Assembly (NCBI GenBank): GCA_040880585.1
Contig: JBBDID010000046.1
Span: 27,218 to 91,217 of the forward strand
DNA: 64,000 nucleotides
Origin: Paracrocinitomix sp040880585
GTDB taxonomy: Bacteria > Bacteroidota > Bacteroidia > Flavobacteriales_D > Crocinitomicaceae
Direction: 5' to 3'
The notes under the pieces were generated by a model that was not told where the DNA came from, made no database searches, and was given only the letters and a program-made list of their open reading frames with translations. A program made the position numbers and the translations under genes. Shown piece by piece: positions 34,538-43,919 of the stretch; positions within the stretch are counted from its first letter, which is position 1, and the number at the start of each line of letters is the position of its first letter.

Positions 34538-36301
34538 ATGGCTAAAAAAAATAAAACATATAGCCCCGGAAAAGACATAGTAACTCACCTTGCTGTGGTT
34601 GCTATTATTATTTTGCTCAATTACATTCACTCCTTTAATTTTGGTCGATTTGACCTGACAGAAGACAATCGCTATACCTTGTCAGAGAACACGGTGAACT
34701 TGCTTCAGAATGAAGATCGATTAAAAGACCGGATTTTCTTTAAGATTTATTTAGAGGGAGATTTGCCGGCTGATATCATGAAAATTCGCAATGCGATTAA
34801 AGAAAAATTGGATGAATTCATCATTTATGCCGGAGACAATATTCAGTATGAATTTATCGATCCGCACGGAGAAGAAGATGAAGATTACAACCTACAGGTG
34901 CAAAAGAATATTTATTCAGAAGGCATCACACCTACCGACATTGAAATCCTAGAGTCAGGAAAGCAAGAGATCAAAACGATATGGCCGGGAGCCTTGATTG
35001 AATACAAGGGAACCACCTCCGGGAGGGTACAGTTTTTTGATAAAAAGGTCATTTACAGTGGTGAAAATTTGCGCGGATTAGCAGATAAAGCGATCAATAA
35101 TTTGGAGTACTTGCTGATTTCGGCTGTCAGAAGGGTTACGGCTGATAAAAAGAAAACCGTAGCTTTTTTACATGGACACGGAGAACTGCTGCCACAAGAA
35201 ACTATGGATGTCAGAAAAGGGTTGAGCCAATATTATCTGACAGAAGATGTAGAGATCAACGGACGGATCAACGCCCTGGACAATACTGACGCACTGATTA
35301 TTGCAAAGCCTGAAAATCGCTTTACTGAAAAGGATAAATTTGTGATTGATCAGTTCATCATGAACGGAGGAAGGGTATTGTGGTTTGTCGATCCACTGAA
35401 CGTGAACAGAGACTCTTTGTACCGCACCGGTAATACGTTTGGAATGAGTGCCAACCTCAATATTGAAAAAGATATGATCTATAAATACGGTGCCCGCTTA
35501 AACAACAATATGATTGTGGACAGTGATTGCGGTCCTATTTTTATTCCCGGCCACCCGCTGGGCGTAGTAGACTGGTATTTTTATCCGCTATTGCAAAGGG
35601 CCGATCATCCCATCACCAAAAATATCGACCCGGTAAAAGCAGAATATGTCAGCACCATTGACTTAGTAAACGAATCTGATAAAGATGTGAAAAAAACGGT
35701 GCTGTTGACATCTTCTTATAATTCTCAAATATTTCGGGCGCCGGCACGTGTCAATTACACTATCATTGATGTAGATCCCAATTTTAATGACGAAAAAGCA
35801 GGTAATTTCCCCGTAGCGGTAATGTTGGAAGGTAATTTCACATCTGCCTTTGAAAATCGTCCAATTTCTGATGCATTCTTGAACTCCAAAGATTACCACA
35901 CCCGGTTTAAAAGTGATTCAACCAAAATGTTGGTGGTTTCAGATGGCGATATCATCCGCAATGAAGTTGTAGATTCGGCTTTTGTAAATGGAGAGTGGCG
36001 CTATAAATTTATGCCCATCAATGCAGATGTCTATGGGGTGCGAAAACCAAACAGCACACCGAAATATGCTTATGGAAATAAAGATTTTGTGCTCAACTCC
36101 ATTGATTATATGTTGGATGATTTTTCTTTGATCGGGATCCGAACAAAAACGATTACCCTGAGAAGTCTGGATATAGAGAAGATCAACAAAGAAAAAGAGT
36201 TTTGGAAGATGGTAAATATTGCCTTTCCGCTTCTTTTTATAGGCTTGATTGGCGGTGTTCAGTTGGTATGGAGAAGAAGAAAATACGCAAAGATTGATTA
36301 G
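34538..36301 (+). CDS. gldG: Gliding motility ABC transporter subunit GldG
   Basis: A 587-residue protein. An N-terminal transmembrane helix (about 17-33), a large extracytoplasmic region (about 40-555) and a C-terminal helix ('IAFPLLFIGLIGGVQLVWRRRKY') match GldG of the ABC-type auxiliary (DUF4350-like) family. Recognisable blocks are 'RFDLTEDNRYTLSENTVNLL', 'KKTVAFLHGHGEL' and 'RVLWFVDPLNVNRDSL'. It is translated together with gldF and precedes the DUF4340 gene by 19 bases, so the three genes probably form one operon. Confidence 0.9.
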   Translation: MAKKNKTYSPGKDIVTHLAVVAIIILLNYIHSFNFGRFDLTEDNRYTLSENTVNLLQNEDRLKDRIFFKIYLEGDLPADIMKIRNAIKEKLDEFIIYAGDNIQYEFIDPHGEEDEDYNLQVQKNIYSEGITPTDIEILESGKQEIKTIWPGALIEYKGTTSGRVQFFDKKVIYSGENLRGLADKAINNLEYLLISAVRRVTADKKKTVAFLHGHGELLPQETMDVRKGLSQYYLTEDVEINGRINALDNTDALIIAKPENRFTEKDKFVIDQFIMNGGRVLWFVDPLNVNRDSLYRTGNTFGMSANLNIEKDMIYKYGARLNNNMIVDSDCGPIFIPGHPLGVVDWYFYPLLQRADHPITKNIDPVKAEYVSTIDLVNESDKDVKKTVLLTSSYNSQIFRAPARVNYTIIDVDPNFNDEKAGNFPVAVMLEGNFTSAFENRPISDAFLNSKDYHTRFKSDSTKMLVVSDGDIIRNEVVDSAFVNGEWRYKFMPINADVYGVRKPNSTPKYAYGNKDFVLNSIDYMLDDFSLIGIRTKTITLRSLDIEKINKEKEFWKMVNIAFPLLFIGLIGGVQLVWRRRKYAKID

Positions 36302-36320
36302 GAAGGAAAGTAGTGAGATT

Positions 36321-37358
36321 ATGAAAAAATTTAGATTAGCCTTTATTATCGCTTTACTTATTGCCCTTGTAGTTTGGGCGATTTATCTTGCCAAGCAAGA
36401 TGACGGGACTTCAAAATTGTCAGATGAAGCTTTATCGGATTTTGCCATAGAAGATACAGCCAGTATTGATCAAATAATTTTAAGCGATACAGAGGGAAAT
36501 GAGGGGGTCAATTTAATTCGAAAAGACGGGCAGTGGCGCATGGAGAGCGGGGATTGTGTACAACAACATTTGGTGCATACCATGTTGAAGACAATTAAGT
36601 TGGTGCAGGTAAAATCTCCCGTACCCAAAAACAGTTTGGAAACCATTAACAAAAACCTGACAACCCATCACCGGAAAGTGGAGATCTATCAAAACGGAGA
36701 GTGGGTAAAAACCTGGTACGTGGGACAACCTACACAGGATCAGTATGGCACTTATATGTTGCTCAAAGATCCAGAAAAAGGAAAATCTCCCGAGCCATTT
36801 ATTATGTATTTGCCCAGCATGTATGGAAACCTGGAAACGCGATTCATTACCAATCCATTAGAATTTGAATGTACCGGAGTGTTTAATTATAACCCACGGG
36901 ATATACAATCGGTTCAGGTACAAACTCCGGATTCATCTGAAAATAATTTTACAATTACTGTTTTGGATGACAATATGTTTAAGCTGACTTCAAACAAAAC
37001 CGAGATTGCCGGATTTGACACCATGAAAGTCAGGAATTACCTGCTGGGCTTTAAAAAAATCCATTTTGAGCAGCACAATTACCTGATTGATCAACATGCG
37101 GCAGATTCTCTTAAAAAAACAACTCCCTGGTATATCATAGAAGTTACAGATGTAAAGGGAGAAAAAAAGCACGTAAAACTGTATGAAAAACGCATGGTCT
37201 ATGAAAAATATGATTACAATGGAGAATTGATTGTCTTTGACAGAGATAGGCTTTGGGTGGTATTGGATGACGGTAGGTTAGTTGTCGGGCAGTTCTACGT
37301 ATTTGATAAACTGCTACATGATGTGCGCTATTTTATAAAAAACCAAGCTGCCGGTTAA
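36321..37358 (+). CDS. DUF4340-family membrane-anchored protein
   Basis: About 345 residues from ATG 36321 ('MKKFRLAFIIALLIALVVWAIYLAKQ'), a single N-terminal membrane anchor. An upstream in-frame ATG at 36249 lies inside gldG and is not needed. The rest is extracytoplasmic and beta-rich with two repeat-like DUF4340 modules ('IDQIILSDTEGNEGVNLIRKDGQWRM', 'IQSVQVQTPDSSENNFTITVLDDNMFKLT'). DUF4340 genes commonly follow gldG-type genes, suggesting an accessory of the transporter. The function is unproven. Confidence 0.82.
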   Translation: MKKFRLAFIIALLIALVVWAIYLAKQDDGTSKLSDEALSDFAIEDTASIDQIILSDTEGNEGVNLIRKDGQWRMESGDCVQQHLVHTMLKTIKLVQVKSPVPKNSLETINKNLTTHHRKVEIYQNGEWVKTWYVGQPTQDQYGTYMLLKDPEKGKSPEPFIMYLPSMYGNLETRFITNPLEFECTGVFNYNPRDIQSVQVQTPDSSENNFTITVLDDNMFKLTSNKTEIAGFDTMKVRNYLLGFKKIHFEQHNYLIDQHAADSLKKTTPWYIIEVTDVKGEKKHVKLYEKRMVYEKYDYNGELIVFDRDRLWVVLDDGRLVVGQFYVFDKLLHDVRYFIKNQAAG

Positions 37359-37406
37359 TCTTGGAAAGCTATCCATTGAAATTTCCTTTCTAATAGTCCG
37401 CTATTA

Positions 37407-37437
37407 TTGATATTCACCGCTGATTTGCGTACTTTTG
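37407..37437 (+). promoter_or_regulatory. Promoter of the cysteine desulfurase gene
   Basis: TTG (37407-37409), 20 bases, then a perfect TACTTTTG (37430-37437). This is the same -33/-7 geometry seen at 10649 and 62279. The ATG at 37455 follows 17 bases later. Confidence 0.65.
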
Positions 37438-37454
37438 TTCCTTAATTTTTGATT

Positions 37455-38600
37455 ATGCGAGTATATCTGGATAATGCAGCGACTACCCCTATGGCACCTG
37501 AGGTCATTGAAAGAATGGCTGAAGTAATGAAGGATCATTACGGCAATCCTTCCTCTATTCATTCGTTTGGAAGAGAAGCCAAAGCAGTAATCGAAATTGC
37601 CAGAAGAGAGGTGGCCAAGCGTATTCAGGCAGAACCAAGAGAAATCATTTTCACTTCCGGCGGAACAGAGGCGGATAATATGGCAATTACCTGCGCAGTT
37701 CGGGATTTGGGTGTGAGACGCATCATTTCATCACCAATTGAACACCACGCAGTGGGACACTCCATAGCTCATATAGAAAAAATTTGTAAAGATCCCATTA
37801 CCGTTGAAATGGTAAACCTTACCAAAACCGGGCAAGTGGATATGGCGCACCTGGAACAACTTTTACAGAAAGGTGAAAAGACAATCGTTTCTTTGATGCA
37901 TGCCAATAATGAGATTGGAACTTTATTGGATATAAAAATAGTTAGTGAATTGTGTAAAAAACACGGAGCTTATTTTCACTCAGATACGGTTCAAACTATG
38001 GGGCATTACAAAATAGATGTCAAGGCGATAGGTGCTGACTTTATAACTGCTGCTGCCCATAAGTTTCACGGACCAAAGGGAGTGGGGTTTTTGTATGTGA
38101 ATAAAAAATTGAATGTATCCCCTTTAATTCAAGGAGGTTCACAAGAGCGCGGACTGCGGGGGGGCACAGAGAACCTGACCGGAATTGCCGGCCTGGAAGA
38201 AGCTTTTAAACTGGCAAATGATGGAATTGAAGCACATATCAAACAAGTTCAATCCATCAAGGACTATATGGTAGAAGAATTAAAAAAGCGTGTGCCTGGC
38301 GTTGAATTTCACGGAGAAATGTCGGCAGATAAGAGTTTATATACCATTTTGAACGTCTGTTTTCCCGATTTTGAGAATAAATCTATGCTGCTGTTCTTAT
38401 TAGATTTGGATGGTGTGGCTTGCTCAGGTGGAAGCGCTTGCACTTCTGGTGCTGATCAGGGATCACATGTATTGAGGGGGATAAACGCTAACACCAATCG
38501 ACCCAATGTGCGTTTTTCATTTAGCCGGTACACCACCAAAGAAGAGATTGATTATGCATTAAAGGCAATTGAAAAAATAGTGGTGGGTGCTTTAGTTTAA
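37455..38600 (+). CDS. Cysteine desulfurase (NifS/IscS class)
   Basis: A 381-residue PLP enzyme from ATG 37455; a TTG two codons earlier is possible. It opens 'MRVYLDNAATTPMAPEVIERM'. The PLP lysine is Lys203 in 'AAHKFHGPKG', and the sulfur-carrying cysteine is Cys329 in 'GGSACTSGADQGSHVL'. The active-site loop with 'SGSAC..G' places it in group I (NifS/IscS). It removes sulfur from cysteine for iron-sulfur clusters and thio-modified tRNA. No scaffold (iscU) gene adjoins it. Confidence 0.94.
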   Translation: MRVYLDNAATTPMAPEVIERMAEVMKDHYGNPSSIHSFGREAKAVIEIARREVAKRIQAEPREIIFTSGGTEADNMAITCAVRDLGVRRIISSPIEHHAVGHSIAHIEKICKDPITVEMVNLTKTGQVDMAHLEQLLQKGEKTIVSLMHANNEIGTLLDIKIVSELCKKHGAYFHSDTVQTMGHYKIDVKAIGADFITAAAHKFHGPKGVGFLYVNKKLNVSPLIQGGSQERGLRGGTENLTGIAGLEEAFKLANDGIEAHIKQVQSIKDYMVEELKKRVPGVEFHGEMSADKSLYTILNVCFPDFENKSMLLFLLDLDGVACSGGSACTSGADQGSHVLRGINANTNRPNVRFSFSRYTTKEEIDYALKAIEKIVVGALV

Positions 38601-38683
38601 ACCGGATTTTCATACAAATCATATAAATCCCTTATGACGATAGCCCAAAAAATAGTGCCGTAAGAAAAAACAAAGCTTAATAC

Positions 38684-39502
38684 CTATTGAATAATCATAG
38701 ACATGGTATCGGTCATAAAGACAGCAAAATAACCAATTGCATTGCCCTCAAGATTAGAAGGTGGGTTTGCAGGAGAAGGACTAAAAGCTCCTGTAGATAA
38801 TGTATTAGACAAGCCATAGATATAATCGTACACTTTTTCATCCATTTCCAGCATTTCCACAAAAATGGTGTCTCCGAATTCAGCATCAGCACCAAAGAAT
38901 TGTGCATCATAAACCTGTCCATTGATGTAGTAATCATTACCTATGTAATATTCATTTTCTTCTTCACCATTGACCCAGATGCGTAGGCGATAATTATTTT
39001 GCTCATCCACGGGGTCTTTAGAATAGTATTCAGGCAACAAAAAAGATTCTTGCTGAGCCCCCTGCCCATACGAAACCACCTGATATCCCAAGGAATCAAT
39101 CACGGGTTTTGTTTTAGAGTAAGAAGAGGAGGTAATTAGTTCGCCACCAATTATTGCCGATAAATAATACGTTTGATTTTCTTCTGCCACAAAATTATAG
39201 TTGACATAAGTTCCCGGCATTTGGGGATCTTCTTCGAAAACATATTCTACACCATTGTTATCACCCACCTTTATGACTGCAGATGACACGACTTCAAAGC
39301 CGTTATTATCGTAGGTAGCTTTCGTTTTTGAAACTTTAAAAAAACTGGCACTGTCTCTATCTTTCAAAACACCTTCCAAAACGTAAGATTGCTCCTCTTC
39401 ATTAATTGGAACCTCAATCACTTTTTCACACGAAGCAAGTATCAACGTTATAAAAATCAGTATGCTGCTATGATATTTACTCTGGAATAATAATCGTGTC
39501 AT
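38684..39502 (-). CDS. DUF4249 outer-membrane lipoprotein (second of pair)
   Basis: A 272-residue lipoprotein with lipobox ILASC near residue 24 ('LIFITLILASCEKVIEVP'). The DUF4249 pattern is clear: 'VLEGVLKDRDSASFFKVSKTKATYDNNGFEVVSSAVIKV' and a C-terminal 'GAFSPSPANPPSNLEGNAIGYFAVF'. The start codon lies 26 bases inside the preceding DUF4249 gene, so translation is coupled. DUF4249 proteins accompany TonB receptors and probably act like SusD-type surface lipoproteins. It is last in a three-gene operon and similar to its neighbour, suggesting a tandem duplication. Confidence 0.85.
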   Translation of the reverse strand: MTRLLFQSKYHSSILIFITLILASCEKVIEVPINEEEQSYVLEGVLKDRDSASFFKVSKTKATYDNNGFEVVSSAVIKVGDNNGVEYVFEEDPQMPGTYVNYNFVAEENQTYYLSAIIGGELITSSSYSKTKPVIDSLGYQVVSYGQGAQQESFLLPEYYSKDPVDEQNNYRLRIWVNGEEENEYYIGNDYYINGQVYDAQFFGADAEFGDTIFVEMLEMDEKVYDYIYGLSNTLSTGAFSPSPANPPSNLEGNAIGYFAVFMTDTMSMIIQ

Positions 39503-40268
39503 TGTCTGTTATATAAGCTCCAAAATACCCCAATGCGCCTCCTTCAATATTTGAAACCGGGTTAGCCGGTGTTGGCGAAAAAGCACCTCCATCATTGTTT
39601 GATAATGTGTTGAAATATTTATAATTTTCTTTATCCATGGAAATCAGCCTTGCAAGTATTGTATCTCCTGCTTCAATGCTTTCTGCAAAAAAAGGAGCCC
39701 TGATTGTTTTCCCATTAAACAACTGATCATTTTGCAAATATAAAAAATCACTTCGCTCATCATTCACATAGGGAATCATGCGATAATAGTTTTCCTGGGC
39801 AGCTTCATCTGAAAAATTGTAGAACACTAAAAAAGTAGTGTCTTCGGTTCCAAAACCACCATACTGGGGTATATAAGTCAAGGAATCCAGAACTACAGAT
39901 CCTTTGGTACTACTTTTTGCGGTCAAGGTATCATCATCTACGTAAATGGTGAGCGCATAAGTATAATTGGGTTGTGTCAAAAATGAACTGTTTCTATACG
40001 AACCCGCCTGATTTCCATCTTCCAAAAAATTATAGGTATTTCCCTGATCATCTGTCACAGTAACCTGTGCGCCTGAAATTTTCTCAAAACCACTATCATC
40101 ATACACCGATCCGGTACGGGAAAGTTTAACTACACTTTCATCAGGCTGATCATATAAAGTGCCTTCCACAACTATTTGTTGGCTTGCCTCGTCTAAAGGT
40201 ACCTCAATCACTTTTTCACAAGAGAAAAAGAACAGGATTAGCGATATGATCATCAATTCTTGCTTCAT
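39477..40268 (-). CDS. DUF4249 outer-membrane lipoprotein (first of pair)
   Basis: About 263 residues from ATG 40268 ('MKQELMIISLILFFFSCEKVIEVPLDEAS', lipobox FFFSC, Cys17). The frame is open for another 64 codons upstream, but those lie over the TonB receptor gene. DUF4249 features: 'VVEGTLYDQPDESVVKLSRTGSVYDDSGFEKISGAQVTV' and 'GGAFSPTPANPVSNIEGGALGYFGAY'. It starts 4 bases after the receptor stop codon and overlaps the next lipoprotein gene by 26 bases. The two lipoproteins share the 'CEKVIEVP' lead and the terminal block, so they are paralogues. Confidence 0.85.
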   Translation of the reverse strand: MKQELMIISLILFFFSCEKVIEVPLDEASQQIVVEGTLYDQPDESVVKLSRTGSVYDDSGFEKISGAQVTVTDDQGNTYNFLEDGNQAGSYRNSSFLTQPNYTYALTIYVDDDTLTAKSSTKGSVVLDSLTYIPQYGGFGTEDTTFLVFYNFSDEAAQENYYRMIPYVNDERSDFLYLQNDQLFNGKTIRAPFFAESIEAGDTILARLISMDKENYKYFNTLSNNDGGAFSPTPANPVSNIEGGALGYFGAYITDNDTIIIPE

Positions 40269-40272
40269 CCGG

Positions 40273-42648
40273 TTAAAATTTAAAGTTGTATGAAATGGAT
40301 GGAACGATTTTAAAAAGTGCGAGTTGTACTGCCTCTGTTTCTCCTGTTTGCTCATTCTCTTGAAAAGTGATAGAATACGCATTTTCTCTGGCGTATAAAT
40401 TATAAACAGAAAGGTTCCAGCTGGAATGCCATTTTTTGGGCACCCTTTTAGTTTCACCACTATCGGGATCCGTAACTTCTTTAAACTTTTTATGGTCGAA
40501 CGTCAACCCAACATCTGCCCGGTGGTAATTCGGCATGCGGTAGCCATTTCTCTCTGTATAATAATTCACTACTTGCCCATCAATAATGTATTTTCCTGAA
40601 GGAAAAGTTACTGCATTTCCTGTATAGTATACCCAAGTACCGGAAACCGTGAGCTGTGGGTGAATTTTATACATCAAAACGACAGACACATCATGTGTTC
40701 GATCTTGTTTGGCCGGGAACCATGTGTTTTCATTGACTTTCTCAAACTTTTTTTCGGTACGGGAGATATTATAACTCAGCCAACCGGTAAACTTTCCCCT
40801 TCGTTTTTTTAATAGTACCTCAGCACCATAAGCCCGACCGATTCCATATATCAATTCCCCTTCAACCAATGGATTTAATGTCACTTCGGCTCCGTCTTTA
40901 TAATCGATCACATTTTGCATATCCTTATAGTATATCTCTGTTGAAAATTCCAGTTGATCATCTAAAAAATTTCTAAAATATCCAATGGAGTATTGATCGG
41001 CAATCTGCGGTTTAATGTTCACACTTGAGGGCAACCAAACATCTGTGGGAGAAGAGGCGGTAGAATTTGAAATCAGATGTAAATATTGAAAAGTTCGGGA
41101 ATAACCGGCTTTAATAGAGCTGTGCTCATCTAATAAAAAGCTGGAAGAAATACGTGGAGACAGTCCCCAATAGGTTTGTACATTTTCAAGCCTTCCATAT
41201 TCTGTTGTATCGGTAATATTCCCTTCGGTATTAAAGGTGAATATTTTTCCGGGACCTAGCTGTGTAAAGTTTGAAGCTCTCAGTCCGTAAACCAGTGTCA
41301 GGCGTTTTCCTATTTTTTGCTCATTAGAAACATATACTGCAGATTCCAACGAATATCGTTCCTCTACATCATTCAGAACAAAATCAATTCCCGCACCGGT
41401 TTCAATTTCTCCGGGCTTAAAAGTATGATGAATCACATTGGCTCCAAAACTCAGGGTGTGGTTTTCATTAATGTACCAGTCAAGATCCTTCTTAATATTA
41501 AAATCCTGTATCTGCGAACCAATTTGAAAGGTTTCATCATTTGCTCCAAATTTGATTTTGTAATTATAATTTGAAAAAATAAAGGACATATTCCCGAATA
41601 ATTTATCTCCATAAATATGGTTCCACCTCGCTGTAGCAGTAGTGTTTCCCCAGTCAAAACCAAATTGATCTGAAAAACCAAAGTTATCTCTTCCAAAATA
41701 TCCTGAAATAAAAAGACGGTCTTTTGGAGAGATGCGATAATTGGCTTTTGCATTCAGGTCATAAAAATAAAGCGTCGAATTCTGTGCAGCCGGATTGTTT
41801 GACAACTTCAAAAACAAATCGGCATAGGTTCTTCTCCCTGAGATGATAAAAGACCCTTTGTCTTTCACAATCGGCGCCTCTAATGTCAACTTAGAAGATA
41901 TCAATCCGATCCCTCCACTTGCTGAAAACTTTTTTGAGTTCCCCTCTTTCATTTTAATATCCAAAACAGACGACAAACGCCCTCCAAAACTAGCCGGTGC
42001 TCCCCCTTTGTAGAGTTTAATGTCTTTAATAGCATCTGAATTGAAAACGGAGAAAAACCCGAGTAAATGAGACGCATTGTAGACTGGTGCTTCATCCAGC
42101 AAAATTAAATTCTGATCAGACCCACCACCCCGCACATAAAAACCGGCATTCCCTTCACCGGCAGACTTCACCCCGGGTAACAATTGTATCGTCTTTAATG
42201 GATCTCTTTCTCCAAAAAGAACAGGAATATTTTCTATATCCTTCATGGATAATTTATCCACCCCCATCTCTGCCGATTTCACATTCTGATCTAATTTTTC
42301 AGCAGTTACATCCACTTTTCCCAATACTCTTCCTTCCGGTTTTAATTCGATTGTTTTTTTGATGTCCTCCGTCAACTCTACCTTTAACTCAGTAATCTGA
42401 AAACCTAAGGATCGAAATTTAACGGTATAAGTGCCTTTGGGTAGTGTCAAAGAGTAAAATCCATACTCATTTGTAATTGCTCCTGTCCCTGGTAGTTCCA
42501 CCACAGTGATTCGGGCACCAATTAAATCTTCACCCGTTGATGCATCTTTTAAAGAGCCACTCAAAGTATACTTTTCATCCTGAGAAAAAGACACAACAGT
42601 AAAAGACAGAAAAGCACCGAGTAGTAAAAATAGTTTCATTCTTTTCAT
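40273..42648 (-). CDS. TonB-dependent receptor with carboxypeptidase-like N-domain
   Basis: A 791-residue outer-membrane receptor. Signal peptide to about residue 22, then a CarboxypepD_reg-like domain (about 27-110, 'LSGSLKDASTGEDLIGARITVV...GTGAITNEYGFYSLTLPKG'). The plug domain shows 'LPGVKSAGEGNAGFYVRGGGSDQNLILLDEAPVYNASHLLGFFSVFN', and the rest is a 22-strand-type barrel. The operon with two DUF4249 lipoproteins suggests uptake of a peptide, metal complex or other nutrient; the substrate is not known. The divergent LytS/LytTR pair starts 254 bases away and may regulate it. Confidence 0.93.
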   Translation of the reverse strand: MKRMKLFLLLGAFLSFTVVSFSQDEKYTLSGSLKDASTGEDLIGARITVVELPGTGAITNEYGFYSLTLPKGTYTVKFRSLGFQITELKVELTEDIKKTIELKPEGRVLGKVDVTAEKLDQNVKSAEMGVDKLSMKDIENIPVLFGERDPLKTIQLLPGVKSAGEGNAGFYVRGGGSDQNLILLDEAPVYNASHLLGFFSVFNSDAIKDIKLYKGGAPASFGGRLSSVLDIKMKEGNSKKFSASGGIGLISSKLTLEAPIVKDKGSFIISGRRTYADLFLKLSNNPAAQNSTLYFYDLNAKANYRISPKDRLFISGYFGRDNFGFSDQFGFDWGNTTATARWNHIYGDKLFGNMSFIFSNYNYKIKFGANDETFQIGSQIQDFNIKKDLDWYINENHTLSFGANVIHHTFKPGEIETGAGIDFVLNDVEERYSLESAVYVSNEQKIGKRLTLVYGLRASNFTQLGPGKIFTFNTEGNITDTTEYGRLENVQTYWGLSPRISSSFLLDEHSSIKAGYSRTFQYLHLISNSTASSPTDVWLPSSVNIKPQIADQYSIGYFRNFLDDQLEFSTEIYYKDMQNVIDYKDGAEVTLNPLVEGELIYGIGRAYGAEVLLKKRRGKFTGWLSYNISRTEKKFEKVNENTWFPAKQDRTHDVSVVLMYKIHPQLTVSGTWVYYTGNAVTFPSGKYIIDGQVVNYYTERNGYRMPNYHRADVGLTFDHKKFKEVTDPDSGETKRVPKKWHSSWNLSVYNLYARENAYSITFQENEQTGETEAVQLALFKIVPSISYNFKF

Positions 42649-42902
42649 TGGTTTTCAATAATCCTTAGTCTTCTTTTTTCAAATTCCTGATAAATGTGAG
42701 AATAATCCTTCAAAAAATGACTCAAAATCTATCAAAGAGTTGTATTTCTCAATAAGTGTGGCATTTTCTCCAGACAGAAAATCCGACTATCCATTTCTTT
42801 TTGCTTATCTGCTTGTAGATAAAATCACCCTTCTTCTTGATTTAAGGTGTGTTTTGGTTGAAGGATTCTATCTTATGCTATAACATTAATTAATTTAGCC
42901 TT

Positions 42903-43919
42903 GTGAAAACTTACGTGAAATACTCTTTGATTGCCTGGCTACTCTTTGCCGCTATTGTTACCTGGGTATTTTTAAGTGTTAGTGATTTATCTTCTTCCAT
43001 TTTAAGGGTACTCAGTTTTGTCGTTCCCCAAATGGCTTTATTTTACCTCAATTTAATCTGGTTATCCTGTAGCTATCTGGAACAAAAGCGTAAAAAGACT
43101 TATTACCTTTTGCTTTTTTTACTAATTGCTTTGCATGTGGTGCTATTTGTTCCTGTAGATTTTTATCTGGATCAGTATTTCCCTTTAGATATTCCTCATT
43201 TTCAGGAGCGCCCTGTATTTTTTGTTTATATGGGGCGATTCATGACCTCCATTCCACCCATTATTATAAGCGCATTGATATGGAAGTCTTTACAACTCAG
43301 AAGAAGAACCGAAGAAAGTCTTGAATTGAAAAATAAAATGCTGGACGCAGAAACCAAAGCGCTCAAAGCGCAAATCAATCCGCATTTTTTATTTAACTCC
43401 CTCAACAACATCTATTCCTTATCTCAGGTGAAATCAGAAAAAACCGGAGATGCAATTTTACATCTCTCTGAGATTTTACGATTTGTCACCTACGAAAGTG
43501 AAAAAGACAAGGTAAATATCAAAGATGAGTTGAAGCAAATTCACAACTTCATTCAATTACAATTTCTGAAGGATGAGAATCAAGAAAATGTAAGGGTTGA
43601 GATCGGTCAGCCTGAGCAATCTCTACAAATAGCTCCTATGTTACTGCTTCCTTTTATTGAGAACAGTTTTAAACACTCTAATTTTGAGGATAAATCTACG
43701 GGATGGATTGATATTCACATTCAATTTAAAGGATCCACCCTCTCTATGCACATAAAAAACAGTTCTCGCCTTGACCCCGGTCAAAAAGACAAAGTAGGAG
43801 GGGTTGGAATGGAAAATGTGAAGAAACGATTATCTTTAATCTATCCCGGGAAGCACCAATTAAAGATAAAGGAGACACCGACAACGTACGAAGTTAAACT
43901 GGAATTAAAACTGTCTTAG
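42903..43919 (+). CDS. LytS/YehU-type sensor histidine kinase
   Basis: A 338-residue membrane kinase with a GTG start. Four hydrophobic helices in the first ~135 residues form the sensor. A short coiled coil leads to the His_kinase motif 'AQINPHFLFNSLNNIYSL' with phosphoacceptor His161, and the ATP-binding part has 'LLLPFIENSFKHS' (N-box) and 'GGVGMENVKKRL'. It lacks a periplasmic domain, as usual for this family. Its TAG stop abuts the ATG of the LytTR regulator. It is divergent from the TonB/DUF4249 operon. Confidence 0.9.
   Translation: MKTYVKYSLIAWLLFAAIVTWVFLSVSDLSSSILRVLSFVVPQMALFYLNLIWLSCSYLEQKRKKTYYLLLFLLIALHVVLFVPVDFYLDQYFPLDIPHFQERPVFFVYMGRFMTSIPPIIISALIWKSLQLRRRTEESLELKNKMLDAETKALKAQINPHFLFNSLNNIYSLSQVKSEKTGDAILHLSEILRFVTYESEKDKVNIKDELKQIHNFIQLQFLKDENQENVRVEIGQPEQSLQIAPMLLLPFIENSFKHSNFEDKSTGWIDIHIQFKGSTLSMHIKNSSRLDPGQKDKVGGVGMENVKKRLSLIYPGKHQLKIKETPTTYEVKLELKLS

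Noticed and set aside
40269..40460. A 64-residue N-terminal extension of the first DUF4249 lipoprotein
   Set aside because: It would overlap the TonB receptor gene and destroy the clear lipoprotein signal starting at 40268.
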